A stretch of 64,000 bases of DNA, from assembly GCA_016209885.1 (NCBI GenBank), contig JACQVF010000011.1:59765-123764 (forward strand), given 5' to 3'. The translations under genes and the position numbers were made by a program. Below are positions 33,604 through 41,822 of this stretch, one piece after another (position 1 is the stretch's first letter; each line of letters starts with the position of its first letter). This stretch comes from Gemmatimonadota bacterium (GTDB lineage Bacteria; Gemmatimonadota; Gemmatimonadetes; Longimicrobiales; Gaopeijiaceae). The notes beneath the pieces are model-generated. The model did not search any database. It was not told the DNA's origin and saw only the letters and a program-made list of their open reading frames with translations.

Positions 33604-34563
33604 ATGCGCGTTCTGATCACCGGGGCCGCGGGCTTCCTGGGCTCCCACCTCTGCGACCGCTTCATCGGCGAAGGCCACGAGGTGGTCGGGATGGACAACC
33701 TGATCACCGGCAACCCGGACAACGTCGCGCATCTCTTCGGCCACGAGCGGTTTCGCTTCATCCGGCATGATGTCACCGAGTTCATCCACGTGGAGGGCCA
33801 CCTGGATGGTGTGCTCCACTTCGCTTCTCCGGCGAGCCCCGTGGACTACTTGGAGCTGCCGATCCAGACACTGAAGGTGGGGAGCCTGGGGACGCACAAG
33901 ACGCTGGGGGTGGCGAAGGCGAAGCAGGCCCGCTATCTCCTCGCGTCCACGTCGGAGGTGTACGGTGACCCCCAGGTGCACCCGCAGCCGGAGACGTATT
34001 GGGGGAACGTGAACCCGGTGGGTCCGCGGGGTGTCTACGATGAAGCGAAGCGCTTCGCGGAGGCCATGACGATGGCGTACCACCGGGCCCACGGCGTGGA
34101 CACGCGGATCGCCCGCATCTTCAATAGCTATGGGCCGCGGATGCGGCCGGCGGACGGGCGGGTGGTGTCGAACTTCATCGTCCAGGCACTGCGTGGCGAG
34201 CCGCTCACGGTCTACGGCGACGGCTCCCAGACCCGCTCCTTCTGCTATGTGGACGACATGGTGGAAGGGATCTACCACCTGTTCTTCTCGGATCGCGTCG
34301 AGCCCGTCAACGTGGGTAATCCTGACGAGTTCAGCGTGAAGGAGCTGGCCGAGGTCGTGCTGGAAGAGACGGGGAGCGAGTCGCGAGTCGAGTACCGCCG
34401 TCTGCCGGTGGACGACCCCAGGGTCCGGCGTCCGGACATCGGCGTGGCGGGGCGGGAGCTCGGATGGGAGCCGAAGATCGTGCTCCGGGAAGGGCTCCGG
34501 AAGACGATCCCGTACTTCCGGAGGCTCGTGGAGGAGCGGAATGCGCGGGCGCGGACGCTCTAG
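33604..34563 (+). CDS. UDP-glucuronate decarboxylase (UDP-xylose synthase)
   Basis: A 319-residue SDR turning UDP-glucuronate into UDP-xylose with NAD recycled in the active site. [19 protein letters not shown] at 2-20; [20 protein letters not shown], near-diagnostic for the UXS group; [25 protein letters not shown] with Y145/K149; [10 protein letters not shown] and the UXS-type [18 protein letters not shown] preceded by GAGGGAGCGGAG. It lies 98 bp after ugd, whose product it uses, so xylose or a xylose-derived pentose is a likely constituent of the polysaccharide. Confidence 0.93.
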   Translation: MRVLITGAAGFLGSHLCDRFIGEGHEVVGMDNLITGNPDNVAHLFGHERFRFIRHDVTEFIHVEGHLDGVLHFASPASPVDYLELPIQTLKVGSLGTHKTLGVAKAKQARYLLASTSEVYGDPQVHPQPETYWGNVNPVGPRGVYDEAKRFAEAMTMAYHRAHGVDTRIARIFNSYGPRMRPADGRVVSNFIVQALRGEPLTVYGDGSQTRSFCYVDDMVEGIYHLFFSDRVEPVNVGNPDEFSVKELAEVVLEETGSESRVEYRRLPVDDPRVRRPDIGVAGRELGWEPKIVLREGLRKTIPYFRRLVEERNARARTL

Positions 34564-34568
34564 GGGTC

Positions 34569-34642
34569 GAGTTCATAAATACGCCGCCGCATTTATGAAT
34601 TCAACCACCAGTGCTTCGCTGTAGTTTTCAGCGACCTGCTGG
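34569..34642. repeat. AT-rich hairpin plus shared TTTTCAGCGACCTGCTGG block
   Basis: GAGTTCATAAATACG (34569-34583) and CGCATTTATGAATTC (34588-34602) form a 15-bp stem with two G-T type mismatches and a CCGC loop, six bases after the decarboxylase stop. Downstream, TTTTCAGCGACCTGCTGG (34625-34642) is identical to 24468-24485, where it is preceded by a similar GTAG. A local AT-rich hairpin with a tail shared by another intergenic region marks a dispersed repeat family. Confidence 0.65.
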
Positions 34643-34651
34643 GGAGGCGCA

Positions 34652-35650
34652 TTGTCCATTCTCGTGACGGGTGCCGCCGGCTTCATCGGTTCCCACGTGT
34701 GTGAGCGACTGCTCGGCGCGGGTGAGGAGGTCGTCGGGCTCGACCTTTTCGACGACTACTATGATCCGCGGGTCAAGGAGGCCAACGTTTCGGTCGCCCG
34801 GCAGTTCCGCGCGTTTACGCTGGTGCGGGGCGACGTGCGTGAGGCCGGGTGCCTGGCACGGCTTCCGGACCACGTGGAGCTCGTTATCCATCTGGCGGCG
34901 CGGGCGGGCGTGCGTCCCTCCATCCGGGATCCGCTCCTGTACCAGGATGTGAACGTTGGCGGTACGGCCGTGCTTCTGGAGTACATGCGCGAGCGGGGGA
35001 TCCGGCAGCTCGTCTTCGGCTCGTCTTCGAGCGTATACGGTAACACCGAGAAGGTGCCGTTTCGCGAGGGTGACTCCCAGGACAGCCCCATCTCGCCATA
35101 CGCGGCCACGAAGAAGGCGGGTGAACTCCTCTGCCACGTGTACCATCACCTGTACGGAATGGGCGTGCTGTGCCTCCGGCTCTTCACGGTCTACGGGCCG
35201 CGCCAGCGTCCGGATCTGGCGATCCACAAGTTCGCGCGGCTGCTGCGGGCCGGCAGGTCCGTGCCCATGTACGGCGACGGCACGACGGAACGCGACTACA
35301 CGTACATCGGCGACCTCCTCCAGGGTATGGAGGGTGCGCTCCGCTACCTGCGGTCAAGCCCGGGGGTGTACGAGGTTATCAACCTGGGGGAGAGTCGCAC
35401 CGTCACGTTGCGCCGCATGATCGAGGTGCTCGCGGAAGCCCTGGGGGTCGAGCCGGAGATGGAGCGCCTTCCCCTGGAGCCCGGCGACGTCGTGCGCACG
35501 TACGCGGACATCTCGAAGGCCCGGCGCCTCCTGCGCTACGACCCGTGCACGTCCTTCGAGGAGGGGATCGCGCGCTTCGTCGAGTGGCTGGAAGGGGAAC
35601 GCACTTCTGCCGCCCGGCGCGTGGCTGGAGAGGGTTCGTTCCTCCGGTGA
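34652..35650 (+). CDS. UDP-glucuronate 4-epimerase-like SDR
   Basis: A 332-residue extended SDR. SILVTGAAGFIGSHVCERLL binds NAD; HLAARAGVRPSIRDPLLYQ, SSSSVYGNTEKVPF, PYAATKKAGELLCH (Tyr/Lys pair near 150) and RLFTVYGPRQRPDLAIHKF are shared with UDP-glucuronate 4-epimerases, which make UDP-galacturonate. The TTG start at 34652 is supported by GGGAGG 5 bp upstream. Placed after ugd and the decarboxylase it gives a third uronate branch. The stop overlaps the wecB start (GTGA). Confidence 0.87.
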   Translation: MSILVTGAAGFIGSHVCERLLGAGEEVVGLDLFDDYYDPRVKEANVSVARQFRAFTLVRGDVREAGCLARLPDHVELVIHLAARAGVRPSIRDPLLYQDVNVGGTAVLLEYMRERGIRQLVFGSSSSVYGNTEKVPFREGDSQDSPISPYAATKKAGELLCHVYHHLYGMGVLCLRLFTVYGPRQRPDLAIHKFARLLRAGRSVPMYGDGTTERDYTYIGDLLQGMEGALRYLRSSPGVYEVINLGESRTVTLRRMIEVLAEALGVEPEMERLPLEPGDVVRTYADISKARRLLRYDPCTSFEEGIARFVEWLEGERTSAARRVAGEGSFLR

Positions 35651-36744
35651 CCTCGCCGCTGACGGTCGTCCACGTTGTTGGGGCTCGTCCCAACTTCATG
35701 AAGATGGCGCCGCTGCTCCGCGCGCTGGATCGGGGGCAGGTGGTGCCGGGCGTTCTGGTGCACACGGGGCAGCACTACGACGAAGGGATGTCGGAGGCGT
35801 TCTTCGCCGACCTCGGGATCCGGGAGCCGGACTTCTACCTGGGGGTCGGCTCGGGCTCCCACGCGATCCAGACGGCGGCCGTCCTGACGGCGCTGGAGCC
35901 GATCCTCCTGGAAGCGCACCCGCATCTGGTGGTCGTGGTCGGGGACGTGAACTCGACGCTGGCGGCGGCGCTGGCGGCGGCGAAGCTGAACATCCCGGTG
36001 GCACACGTAGAGGCGGGCCTGCGCAGCCACGACCGGACCATGCCGGAGGAACTGAACCGGCTGCTCACGGACCAGCTCTCGGAACTCCTCTTCACCCCGA
36101 GCCCGGACGCGGATGAGAACCTGCTGCGTGAGGGGATTCCGGCAGAGCGGATCCACCGTGTGGGCAACATCATGATCGACAGCCTGCTGGATCACCTGCC
36201 GCGCGCCCATGCCCTCGGGGCGCTGGATCGCCTGGGGCTCGAGCGAGGCCGCTACGCGCTGGTGACGCTCCACCGGCCGTCGAACGTGGACGTCCGGGAG
36301 CAGCTCGTGGAGATCTTCGAAGCGCTGGACGCCATTGCGCTCCAGATGCCGGTGGTCCTCCCGATGCATCCGCGCACGCGGAAGAACGCGGAGGCGTTCG
36401 GCGTGCGGCTCCGGCGGGCCAGGGCCCTGGAGCCGCTGGGCTACGTGGAGATGGTGAGTCTCCTGGAAAGTGCGGCCGTGGTGCTCACGGACTCGGGAGG
36501 AATCCAGGAGGAGACGACCGTCCTCGGGGTCCGGTGCTTGACGCTGCGCGACACGACAGAGCGGCCGATCACGATCGTGGAGGGGACGAACCGGCTCGTG
36601 CCGGAACGGACGCGAGAGGCGATCCTGGCGGCCGTGGCGGAGGCGCTTTCCTCGCCGCTGAACGGCCGGCGGCCGGAGCTGTGGGACGGACGGACGGCCG
36701 GGCGGATCGCCGAGGTGATCGCGCGCTGGATCGGGGCACGGTGA
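35647..36744 (+). CDS. wecB: UDP-N-acetylglucosamine 2-epimerase (non-hydrolysing)
   Basis: A 365-residue GT-B epimerase interconverting UDP-GlcNAc and UDP-ManNAc. VVHVVGARPNFMKMAPLL at the N-terminus, HTGQHYDEGMSEAFF, VVGDVNSTLAAALAAAK, HVEAGLRSHDRTMPEE (the non-hydrolysing signature, in contrast to NeuC at 28838), MHPRTRKN and TDSGGIQEETTVLG. GTG start coupled to the SDR upstream. UDP-ManNAc would serve the WecG-type transferase at 3037. Confidence 0.94.
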   Translation: MTSPLTVVHVVGARPNFMKMAPLLRALDRGQVVPGVLVHTGQHYDEGMSEAFFADLGIREPDFYLGVGSGSHAIQTAAVLTALEPILLEAHPHLVVVVGDVNSTLAAALAAAKLNIPVAHVEAGLRSHDRTMPEELNRLLTDQLSELLFTPSPDADENLLREGIPAERIHRVGNIMIDSLLDHLPRAHALGALDRLGLERGRYALVTLHRPSNVDVREQLVEIFEALDAIALQMPVVLPMHPRTRKNAEAFGVRLRRARALEPLGYVEMVSLLESAAVVLTDSGGIQEETTVLGVRCLTLRDTTERPITIVEGTNRLVPERTREAILAAVAEALSSPLNGRRPELWDGRTAGRIAEVIARWIGAR

Positions 36745-36766
36745 CGGTGTGATTCGAGACACCGTC
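36743..36766 (+). terminator. Hairpin at the wecB stop codon
   Basis: GACGGTGT (36743-36750) and ACACCGTC (36759-36766) form a perfect 8-bp stem with an 8-nt loop, starting inside the stop codon. There is no T-tract, so intrinsic termination is doubtful; it may stabilise the mRNA end. The following 147 bp up to neuA show nothing else recognisable. Confidence 0.35.
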
Positions 36767-36913
36767 CGCCCTATCCTTACGAATCCGCACCGCAGCGGGG
36801 TAGGTCCGCATCTTGTGTCTCGGATCCCCCGCCAGGGCGCCATCTCGCGTTCCGAGTGGGACTGCGGTGGACGTGGGTAGGATCGAGCACTGCCGAACCG
36901 GAGCGGGTCGTCT

Positions 36914-37618
36914 GTGCGCATCCTGGGCGTGATCCCCGCCCGGGGCGGCTCCCGGGGCGTCCCGCGTAAGAATCTCCGGCAGGTGGCGGGTGAGCCGCTC
37001 ATCGCGCATGCGATCCGGGCGGCGCGGGAGAGCCGACTCCTCACGGCGTTTCTCACCACCACCGACGACAAGGAGATCGGGGCCGTGGCAGGGGCTTGTG
37101 GATCGCCGGTACTGAGGCGGCCCCGCGAGCTGGCTACGGATGAGGCGCCGATGGCGGCGGTAGTGCTGCACGCGCTGGAGTGCGCCGAGCGCGAGGCCGG
37201 CGTCGAGTATGAGGGCGTCGTCATCCTCCAGCCGACCTCGCCGATCCGCACGGGTGAGGATGTGGACGGGGCCATCACGCTCCTGCGGGAGGATGCGTCC
37301 GTGGACTCGGTGATCTCCGTGTGCCCCATGGACGACGTTCATCCCGCGCGAATGTACCGGGTGGACGGCGAGGCGTGGATGAGGTCGCTGTGGCCGGAGT
37401 GGGAGCGGGCGCAGCGGCAGGATCTCCCCGTGGTCTACTACCGCAATGGGGCGATCTACGTGTGCCGGCGCGGGCTCCTGGTCCGGGACCATGTCGTGAT
37501 GGGAGGGCGGCGGAAGGCCTATGTCATGCCGCGGAAGCGGCTTGCAAACATCGACGACGAGCGAGATCTGGCCGTAGCGGACGTGCTGGTGCGGCTCTGG
37601 AGGGAAGGGCGGCTGTAA
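36914..37618 (+). CDS. neuA: CMP-nonulosonate (acylneuraminate) cytidylyltransferase
   Basis: A 234-residue nucleotidyltransferase that activates a sialic/legionaminic-type acid with CTP. MRILGVIPARGGSRGVPRKN is the CTP-binding loop; LLTAFLTTTDDKEIG, LQPTSPIRTGEDVDGAI (motif with the QPTSP Gln/Pro), and YYRNGAIYVCRR complete the family pattern. GTG start at 36914. Together with NeuB and NeuC it completes synthesis and activation of a nonulosonic acid, though it is separated from them by the uronate genes. A strong terminator hairpin follows. Confidence 0.92.
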   Translation: MRILGVIPARGGSRGVPRKNLRQVAGEPLIAHAIRAARESRLLTAFLTTTDDKEIGAVAGACGSPVLRRPRELATDEAPMAAVVLHALECAEREAGVEYEGVVILQPTSPIRTGEDVDGAITLLREDASVDSVISVCPMDDVHPARMYRVDGEAWMRSLWPEWERAQRQDLPVVYYRNGAIYVCRRGLLVRDHVVMGGRRKAYVMPRKRLANIDDERDLAVADVLVRLWREGRL

Positions 37619-37925
37619 GGCCGGGGCGGCGTGGCGGAGGGGCTGGCTCCCCGCCGCAGGAGGTTCAGGCGATCGGCGGTGCGAGGCGCGCGGGCACGCG
37701 AGCACCGCCGATCGCTTTTGTGCCCGCGACGGCGGATGGGGCTTCGGCCGCGAAGCGGTGCGGGCCGGCGCAGGTGCGCGGTGGAAACGCCTCGCCGCGA
37801 TTGCGCAGCCTCGGGCCGCCTGCGGGCGGTTGGTGACCGTCGTGCGGGGGCGATAGATTGCCGCGCCGTGGACGCCGTGGACATGGAGAGGACTGCGACG
37901 GAGGAGGTCCAGCACGAGCGGCGGC
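37619..37925. other. 307-bp intergenic region with a terminator
   Basis: Between neuA and the methyltransferase. Apart from the hairpin at 37669-37719 I see no gene, promoter or repeat; short open frames here continue into other frames of the methyltransferase and have no family features. Confidence 0.6.
37669..37719 (+). terminator. Rho-independent terminator after neuA
   Basis: GCGATCGGCGGTGC (37669-37682) pairs perfectly with GCACCGCCGATCGC (37702-37715), a 14-bp stem with a 19-nt loop, followed by TTTT (37716-37719). The best intrinsic terminator in the window, 51 bp after the neuA stop; it probably ends the run of nucleotide-sugar genes. Confidence 0.75.
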
Positions 37926-38939
37926 ATGATCGACCGCGAGAGCTACGAGAAGCGGAGCGGGCGAGACCGCTTCTTTCGGTTGCTCGAGGAGGAGATGCGC
38001 CTCCTCATCGATCCGGCGACGGGGGAGATGCGTCGCGACTGGGCGGAAGCTATCGCCTGCGTGCTGTGTGGTGCCCGGGACGAGGAGGAGCTGTTCCGCA
38101 AGGGCGGACTCCGGTTTGTGCGTTGCCGGAGCTGCCGGCTCATTTACATGAACCCGCGGCCGAGCGCTGAGGGGCTGGAGCGGCTGTACGCCTGCGAGTC
38201 GGCGGCGAATGACGCGTGGGTGGATGTGCTCCTGAGCGAAGCGGAGGAGGAGTTCCAGACCCGGGATTTCAGCGCGCTCCTGGACGAGGTTCAGCGGCTC
38301 CGGCCGGCGGGCCGCTTGTTGGACGTGGGGTGCTCGATCGGCCGACTTCTTGCGCTGGCGCGAGGCCGGGGCTACGACGTCTTGGGGATCGAGCTGGGAG
38401 GACGGGCGCGCACGTATGCCCGAGAGCATTACGGGCTTCCGGTCCTGGGGGAGAAGCTCGAGTGTGCGGATCTGGCGTCCGAGTCATTCGACGCGGTGGC
38501 GCTCGTCGAGGTTCTGGAGCACTTGCCCGATCCGCGGCGGATGCTCTCGGAGGTGCGGCGAATCCTCAAGCCTGGCGGCGTGCTGCTGGCGGGTGTGCCG
38601 AACGCCGGGTCTCTCGGGGTGATGGTTCTGCACGGGGAGGCCCGCACGTTCAACCGGAACCATCTGGTCTACTTCGGGGAAGGGACGCTGGTGCGGCTTC
38701 TCGAGCAGGAGGGGTTTCGGGTGGTGAAAGCGATGACCGTGGTCAGTCTCCTGGACACGGTGCTCAACCACTTCCAGATGCTCGACCCCTTCGGCGTGCC
38801 GCGGACGGACCTGCTGCCGCAGCCGCTGCGGCAAGCGGTGGAGAGCCCGCAGGGAAGGGCGCGCCTCGAGAAGCTGCTCCACGACCTGGGGCTGGGATAC
38901 CGGCTTCGAGCCATTGCCGTGCGGGAGGGGCAGTCCTGA
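37926..38939 (+). CDS. Methyltransferase with N-terminal zinc-finger-like motif
   Basis: A 337-residue SAM methyltransferase of the Methyltransf_23 type found in glycan loci. An N-terminal CVLCG...CRSC pair of CxxC motifs (residues about 45-70) may bind zinc and is followed by LIYMNPRPSAEGLERLY, a standard linker of this group. The SAM domain has LLDVGCSIGRLLALARGRGY, DAVALVEVLEHLPDPRRML and RILKPGGVLLAGVPN. Sugar methylation is likely; the target is unknown. Not overlapped with neighbours. Confidence 0.87.
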   Translation: MIDRESYEKRSGRDRFFRLLEEEMRLLIDPATGEMRRDWAEAIACVLCGARDEEELFRKGGLRFVRCRSCRLIYMNPRPSAEGLERLYACESAANDAWVDVLLSEAEEEFQTRDFSALLDEVQRLRPAGRLLDVGCSIGRLLALARGRGYDVLGIELGGRARTYAREHYGLPVLGEKLECADLASESFDAVALVEVLEHLPDPRRMLSEVRRILKPGGVLLAGVPNAGSLGVMVLHGEARTFNRNHLVYFGEGTLVRLLEQEGFRVVKAMTVVSLLDTVLNHFQMLDPFGVPRTDLLPQPLRQAVESPQGRARLEKLLHDLGLGYRLRAIAVREGQS

Positions 38940-39156
38940 ACTTGGCAGGTCGGGCGGTGGCGGGACGGGATGTAGCCGCGGCAGGGCGCTCTCTCCGCGA
39001 GAGCCGCGATCGCCGCTGTCGCCCCGCGCGCTTCGCGAGCTTCAACGCGTCGGGCTCGAGGGATATCTTTCTCCGCTGTTCGCGAGGCTTCCGCGGCTCC
39101 GGAGCCGAGAGGATCGGGTGCGGGCGAGGGTCGCCTCGACGGCGGGGCTGAGCCGC

Positions 39157-40332
39157 ATGAAGGATCGGGTTCTCATAACCGGCGGTGCCGGGTTTATCGG
39201 TTCGCACCTCGTGCGCGTATGGGCGGATCGGGGCCGGGAGGTCGTGGTCCTCGACGCGCTCATTGCCTCCGTGCATGGCGCGGCCGCGCGCTCCCCGGAT
39301 CTGGGCCCGGGGGCGACGTTCCTCAAGGCGGATGTGCGTGACGGCGAGGCGTGGCGCGAGGCACTGCGAGGCGTGAACCTCGTCTACCATCTGGCGGCGG
39401 AGACGGGGACGGGGGAATCGATGTACCGGAGCCACCGTCACGTGGATGTGAACCTGGGCGGGACGGCGCGGCTCTGTGACGTGATCGCGGCCGATCCCGA
39501 GCTCGCGCCCCGGCGAGTCGTGCTGGCCTCGTCCCGTGCGGTGTACGGGGAAGGTCCTTATCGCTGCGAGCACTGCGGCATCGTCTGCCCTCCGGCCCGG
39601 GACCCCGCGCGGCTGCGGCGCGGGTTGTGGGATCCGCCGTGCCCTGAATGTGAGGGGCGCTTGACGCCGGTGCAGGCGGCGGAGGGACTGCGGCCGGCGC
39701 CGACGTCCACGTACGGGCTCACGAAGGCGGGGCAGGAGTCGCTGCTCCAGATGCTTGCACCGACCCACGGCGTGGAGGTGGTCGTGCTGCGGCTGCAGAA
39801 CGTGTACGGCCCGGGGCAGTCGCTTCGCAACCCCTACACGGGGGTGCTGTCCATTTTCGCGCTGCTCCTGCGTTCCGGCGGAAAAGTGCACATCTTCGAA
39901 GATGGGGGGCAGACCCGGGACTGGGTCTTCGTGGACGACGCCGTACGGGCGCTCGTGCGAGCGGGGGACGTGGAGTTGAACGAGCCCCTGGTCGTGAACG
40001 TGGGGAGCGGGCGGAGCGCGACGCTCCTGGGGACGGCACAGCAGGTCGGAGACGCCTTGGGAGTCGAGCGGGTCATCGAGGTCACGGGGGAGTACCGGAT
40101 CGGGGATGTCCGGCACGCGGTCGCGGACGTGACGGCGCTCCGGGAGCGGCTGGGGATGGACGTGGAGGTCGATCTGGCCACGGGGTTGGCTCGCTTCGCC
40201 GCATGGGTACGGGACGCCGAGCTCGCGGCATCAGGGCTCGCAGCGGCGCTGGAGGAAATGAGGGAGTCAGGCCTGTTGCGGGTTGCGGACGTGGGGCCGA
40301 GGAGCGAAGTCACGTGGCGCGAACGAGAGTGA
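39157..40332 (+). CDS. SDR with CxxC insertion, dTDP-L-rhamnose 4-epimerase-like
   Basis: A 391-residue extended SDR. RVLITGGAGFIGSHLVRVW binds NAD; HLAAETGTGESMYRSHRHVD and ASSRAVYGEGPYRCEHCG follow. After the YGEG segment there is an insertion with CEHCGIVC and CPECEG, likely a zinc ribbon, then STYGLTKAGQE (Tyr/Lys) and QNVYGPGQSLRNPYTGVLS. This arrangement is what I know from dTDP-L-rhamnose 4-epimerases (giving dTDP-6-deoxytalose), but substrate is not proven. ATG 39157 is chosen where the fold begins. Its stop overlaps the next start (TGATG). Confidence 0.82.
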   Translation: MKDRVLITGGAGFIGSHLVRVWADRGREVVVLDALIASVHGAAARSPDLGPGATFLKADVRDGEAWREALRGVNLVYHLAAETGTGESMYRSHRHVDVNLGGTARLCDVIAADPELAPRRVVLASSRAVYGEGPYRCEHCGIVCPPARDPARLRRGLWDPPCPECEGRLTPVQAAEGLRPAPTSTYGLTKAGQESLLQMLAPTHGVEVVVLRLQNVYGPGQSLRNPYTGVLSIFALLLRSGGKVHIFEDGGQTRDWVFVDDAVRALVRAGDVELNEPLVVNVGSGRSATLLGTAQQVGDALGVERVIEVTGEYRIGDVRHAVADVTALRERLGMDVEVDLATGLARFAAWVRDAELAASGLAAALEEMRESGLLRVADVGPRSEVTWRERE

Positions 40333-41822
40333 TGGCCGCGGCGCGGGTGCAGCCGGTACAGATGCGGGGAAACGGCTCGCCCGCAACGATCTTCCTTGGC
40401 GTGCCCATGGCGATCAGCGTCCGGGACGTGCTGCGCACGGACGTCTACCGGGTTCTGCGGGAGCATCCGGTGGACATCCATCTGTTCGCGGCGGCAGCGC
40501 ACGTCCCGGAGTTCCGGGCTGAGTTCGGGGGCGAGGGGGTGTGGATCCATCCGCTGCGGCGGCCGAGCGGGCGCCTCTTCCGGGCCGTCGACACGCTGGT
40601 TCTGAAGCTGTACGTGCTCATCCTTTCCCTGCGCTGTGACACGGCCCGGATCATGGTGGGCCCGACGCTCCGGCGGAACCCGCTTTCCCGTATCGCGCGG
40701 GCGTCACTGAGGCTTCTGGGCCGGCGCGGGACGGCCGCGCTCATTCGCCTGGGCCGCTGGCTGAGCGTGCGCACGGCGCCGGACCTCTACGAGGCGGAAT
40801 TCCGGCGCCACGCCCCGGACCTCGTGATCGGGACGCGGGTGCTCACCATGACGGGTCCCGCGGCGCCGGAGAGCGATTCCTACCTGGACCGCTATCTCCT
40901 CATGTCGGCAGCGAAACACCGGGTCCCGACCATGGTGTTGGTGTCGAGCTGGGACAACCTCACGAGTAAGGGTTTCTTCCCCGTGGAGGTGTACCGGCTC
41001 ACGGTCTGGAACGAGATCATGCGCCGCGAGGCGGTCGAGCTTCACGACGTACCGCCGGAGAGAATCGTGGTGACCGGCGCGCCGCAGCACGACGTGTATG
41101 CGCACGCTCCGTACGGGGAGCGGGAGCGGTTCCTCCGCGGTTTCGGCCTGGATCCGGGAAAGCGGCTCGTGGTCTACACGACGCAGACGGAGGGGACGAT
41201 CCCGGGCGAGCCGCGGTTGGTGCGTCTCATCTACGACGTGATCCGCGAGCGTTTCGGCGACGGGCTTCAGCTTCTGGTGCGGCTGCACCAGCTCGACCGC
41301 ATGAATCGCTACGGCGAGCTGAAGGGCCTGACGGGACTCGCTCTGGACCACGCGGGAAGCGGGCCGCTGGGGGACTACCGGGATCGGGCGTTCAACGAGG
41401 CGGCGATGCGCCACCTGGCGGACACGCTGGCGCACGCCGACGTCGTGCTCAACGCCGCTTCCTCCATCTCGATTGACGCGGCGGCTGTGGGGACGCCCGT
41501 CGTCGTGGTGGCGTTCGACGCGGATCCGGGGCGGCCGTACCACGGCTCGCTCCGCCGGTACTACGACTTCACGCATCAGCAGAATGTGATGCGCTCCGGT
41601 GGGGTGTTCCTGGCGCGCGACGCCGACGAACTGGTGGCCGGGATCCGGCGCTATCTGGAGGATCGCGAGCGGGACGCGGACGGGCAGGCACGCCTCACCG
41701 CGGAGCAGTGTTATCGGCTGGACGGCTGCTCCGGACGGCGGGTCGCCCGGGCGATCCTCGACGTCCTGGAGGAGGTGCGGGGCGAGCCGCTGGTGCTGGA
41801 GGCCGCCGTCGGCGGGGCGTGA
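40332..41822 (+). CDS. Putative GT-B-fold glycosyl/glycerophosphotransferase-like protein
   Basis: A 496-residue cytoplasmic protein I cannot name precisely. The N-terminal part has TIFLGVPMAISVRDVLRTDV; the middle has VLVSSWDNLTSKGFFPVE, a motif seen in proteins related to CDP-glycerol glycerophosphotransferases and GT-B enzymes of glycan loci; the C-terminal domain has RIVVTGAPQHDVY, LLVRLHQLDRMNRYG and VLNAASSISIDAAAVGTPVV, resembling a nucleotide-binding donor domain. It overlaps the SDR upstream (TGATG) and the GT4 downstream (GTGA), so the three act in one pathway. Confidence 0.6.
   Translation: MAAARVQPVQMRGNGSPATIFLGVPMAISVRDVLRTDVYRVLREHPVDIHLFAAAAHVPEFRAEFGGEGVWIHPLRRPSGRLFRAVDTLVLKLYVLILSLRCDTARIMVGPTLRRNPLSRIARASLRLLGRRGTAALIRLGRWLSVRTAPDLYEAEFRRHAPDLVIGTRVLTMTGPAAPESDSYLDRYLLMSAAKHRVPTMVLVSSWDNLTSKGFFPVEVYRLTVWNEIMRREAVELHDVPPERIVVTGAPQHDVYAHAPYGERERFLRGFGLDPGKRLVVYTTQTEGTIPGEPRLVRLIYDVIRERFGDGLQLLVRLHQLDRMNRYGELKGLTGLALDHAGSGPLGDYRDRAFNEAAMRHLADTLAHADVVLNAASSISIDAAAVGTPVVVVAFDADPGRPYHGSLRRYYDFTHQQNVMRSGGVFLARDADELVAGIRRYLEDRERDADGQARLTAEQCYRLDGCSGRRVARAILDVLEEVRGEPLVLEAAVGGA

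Noticed and set aside
37631..38170. 179-codon open frame overlapping the neuA terminator and the methyltransferase start
   Set aside because: Arg-rich, no domain, overlaps the methyltransferase N-terminus in another frame and a perfect terminator hairpin.
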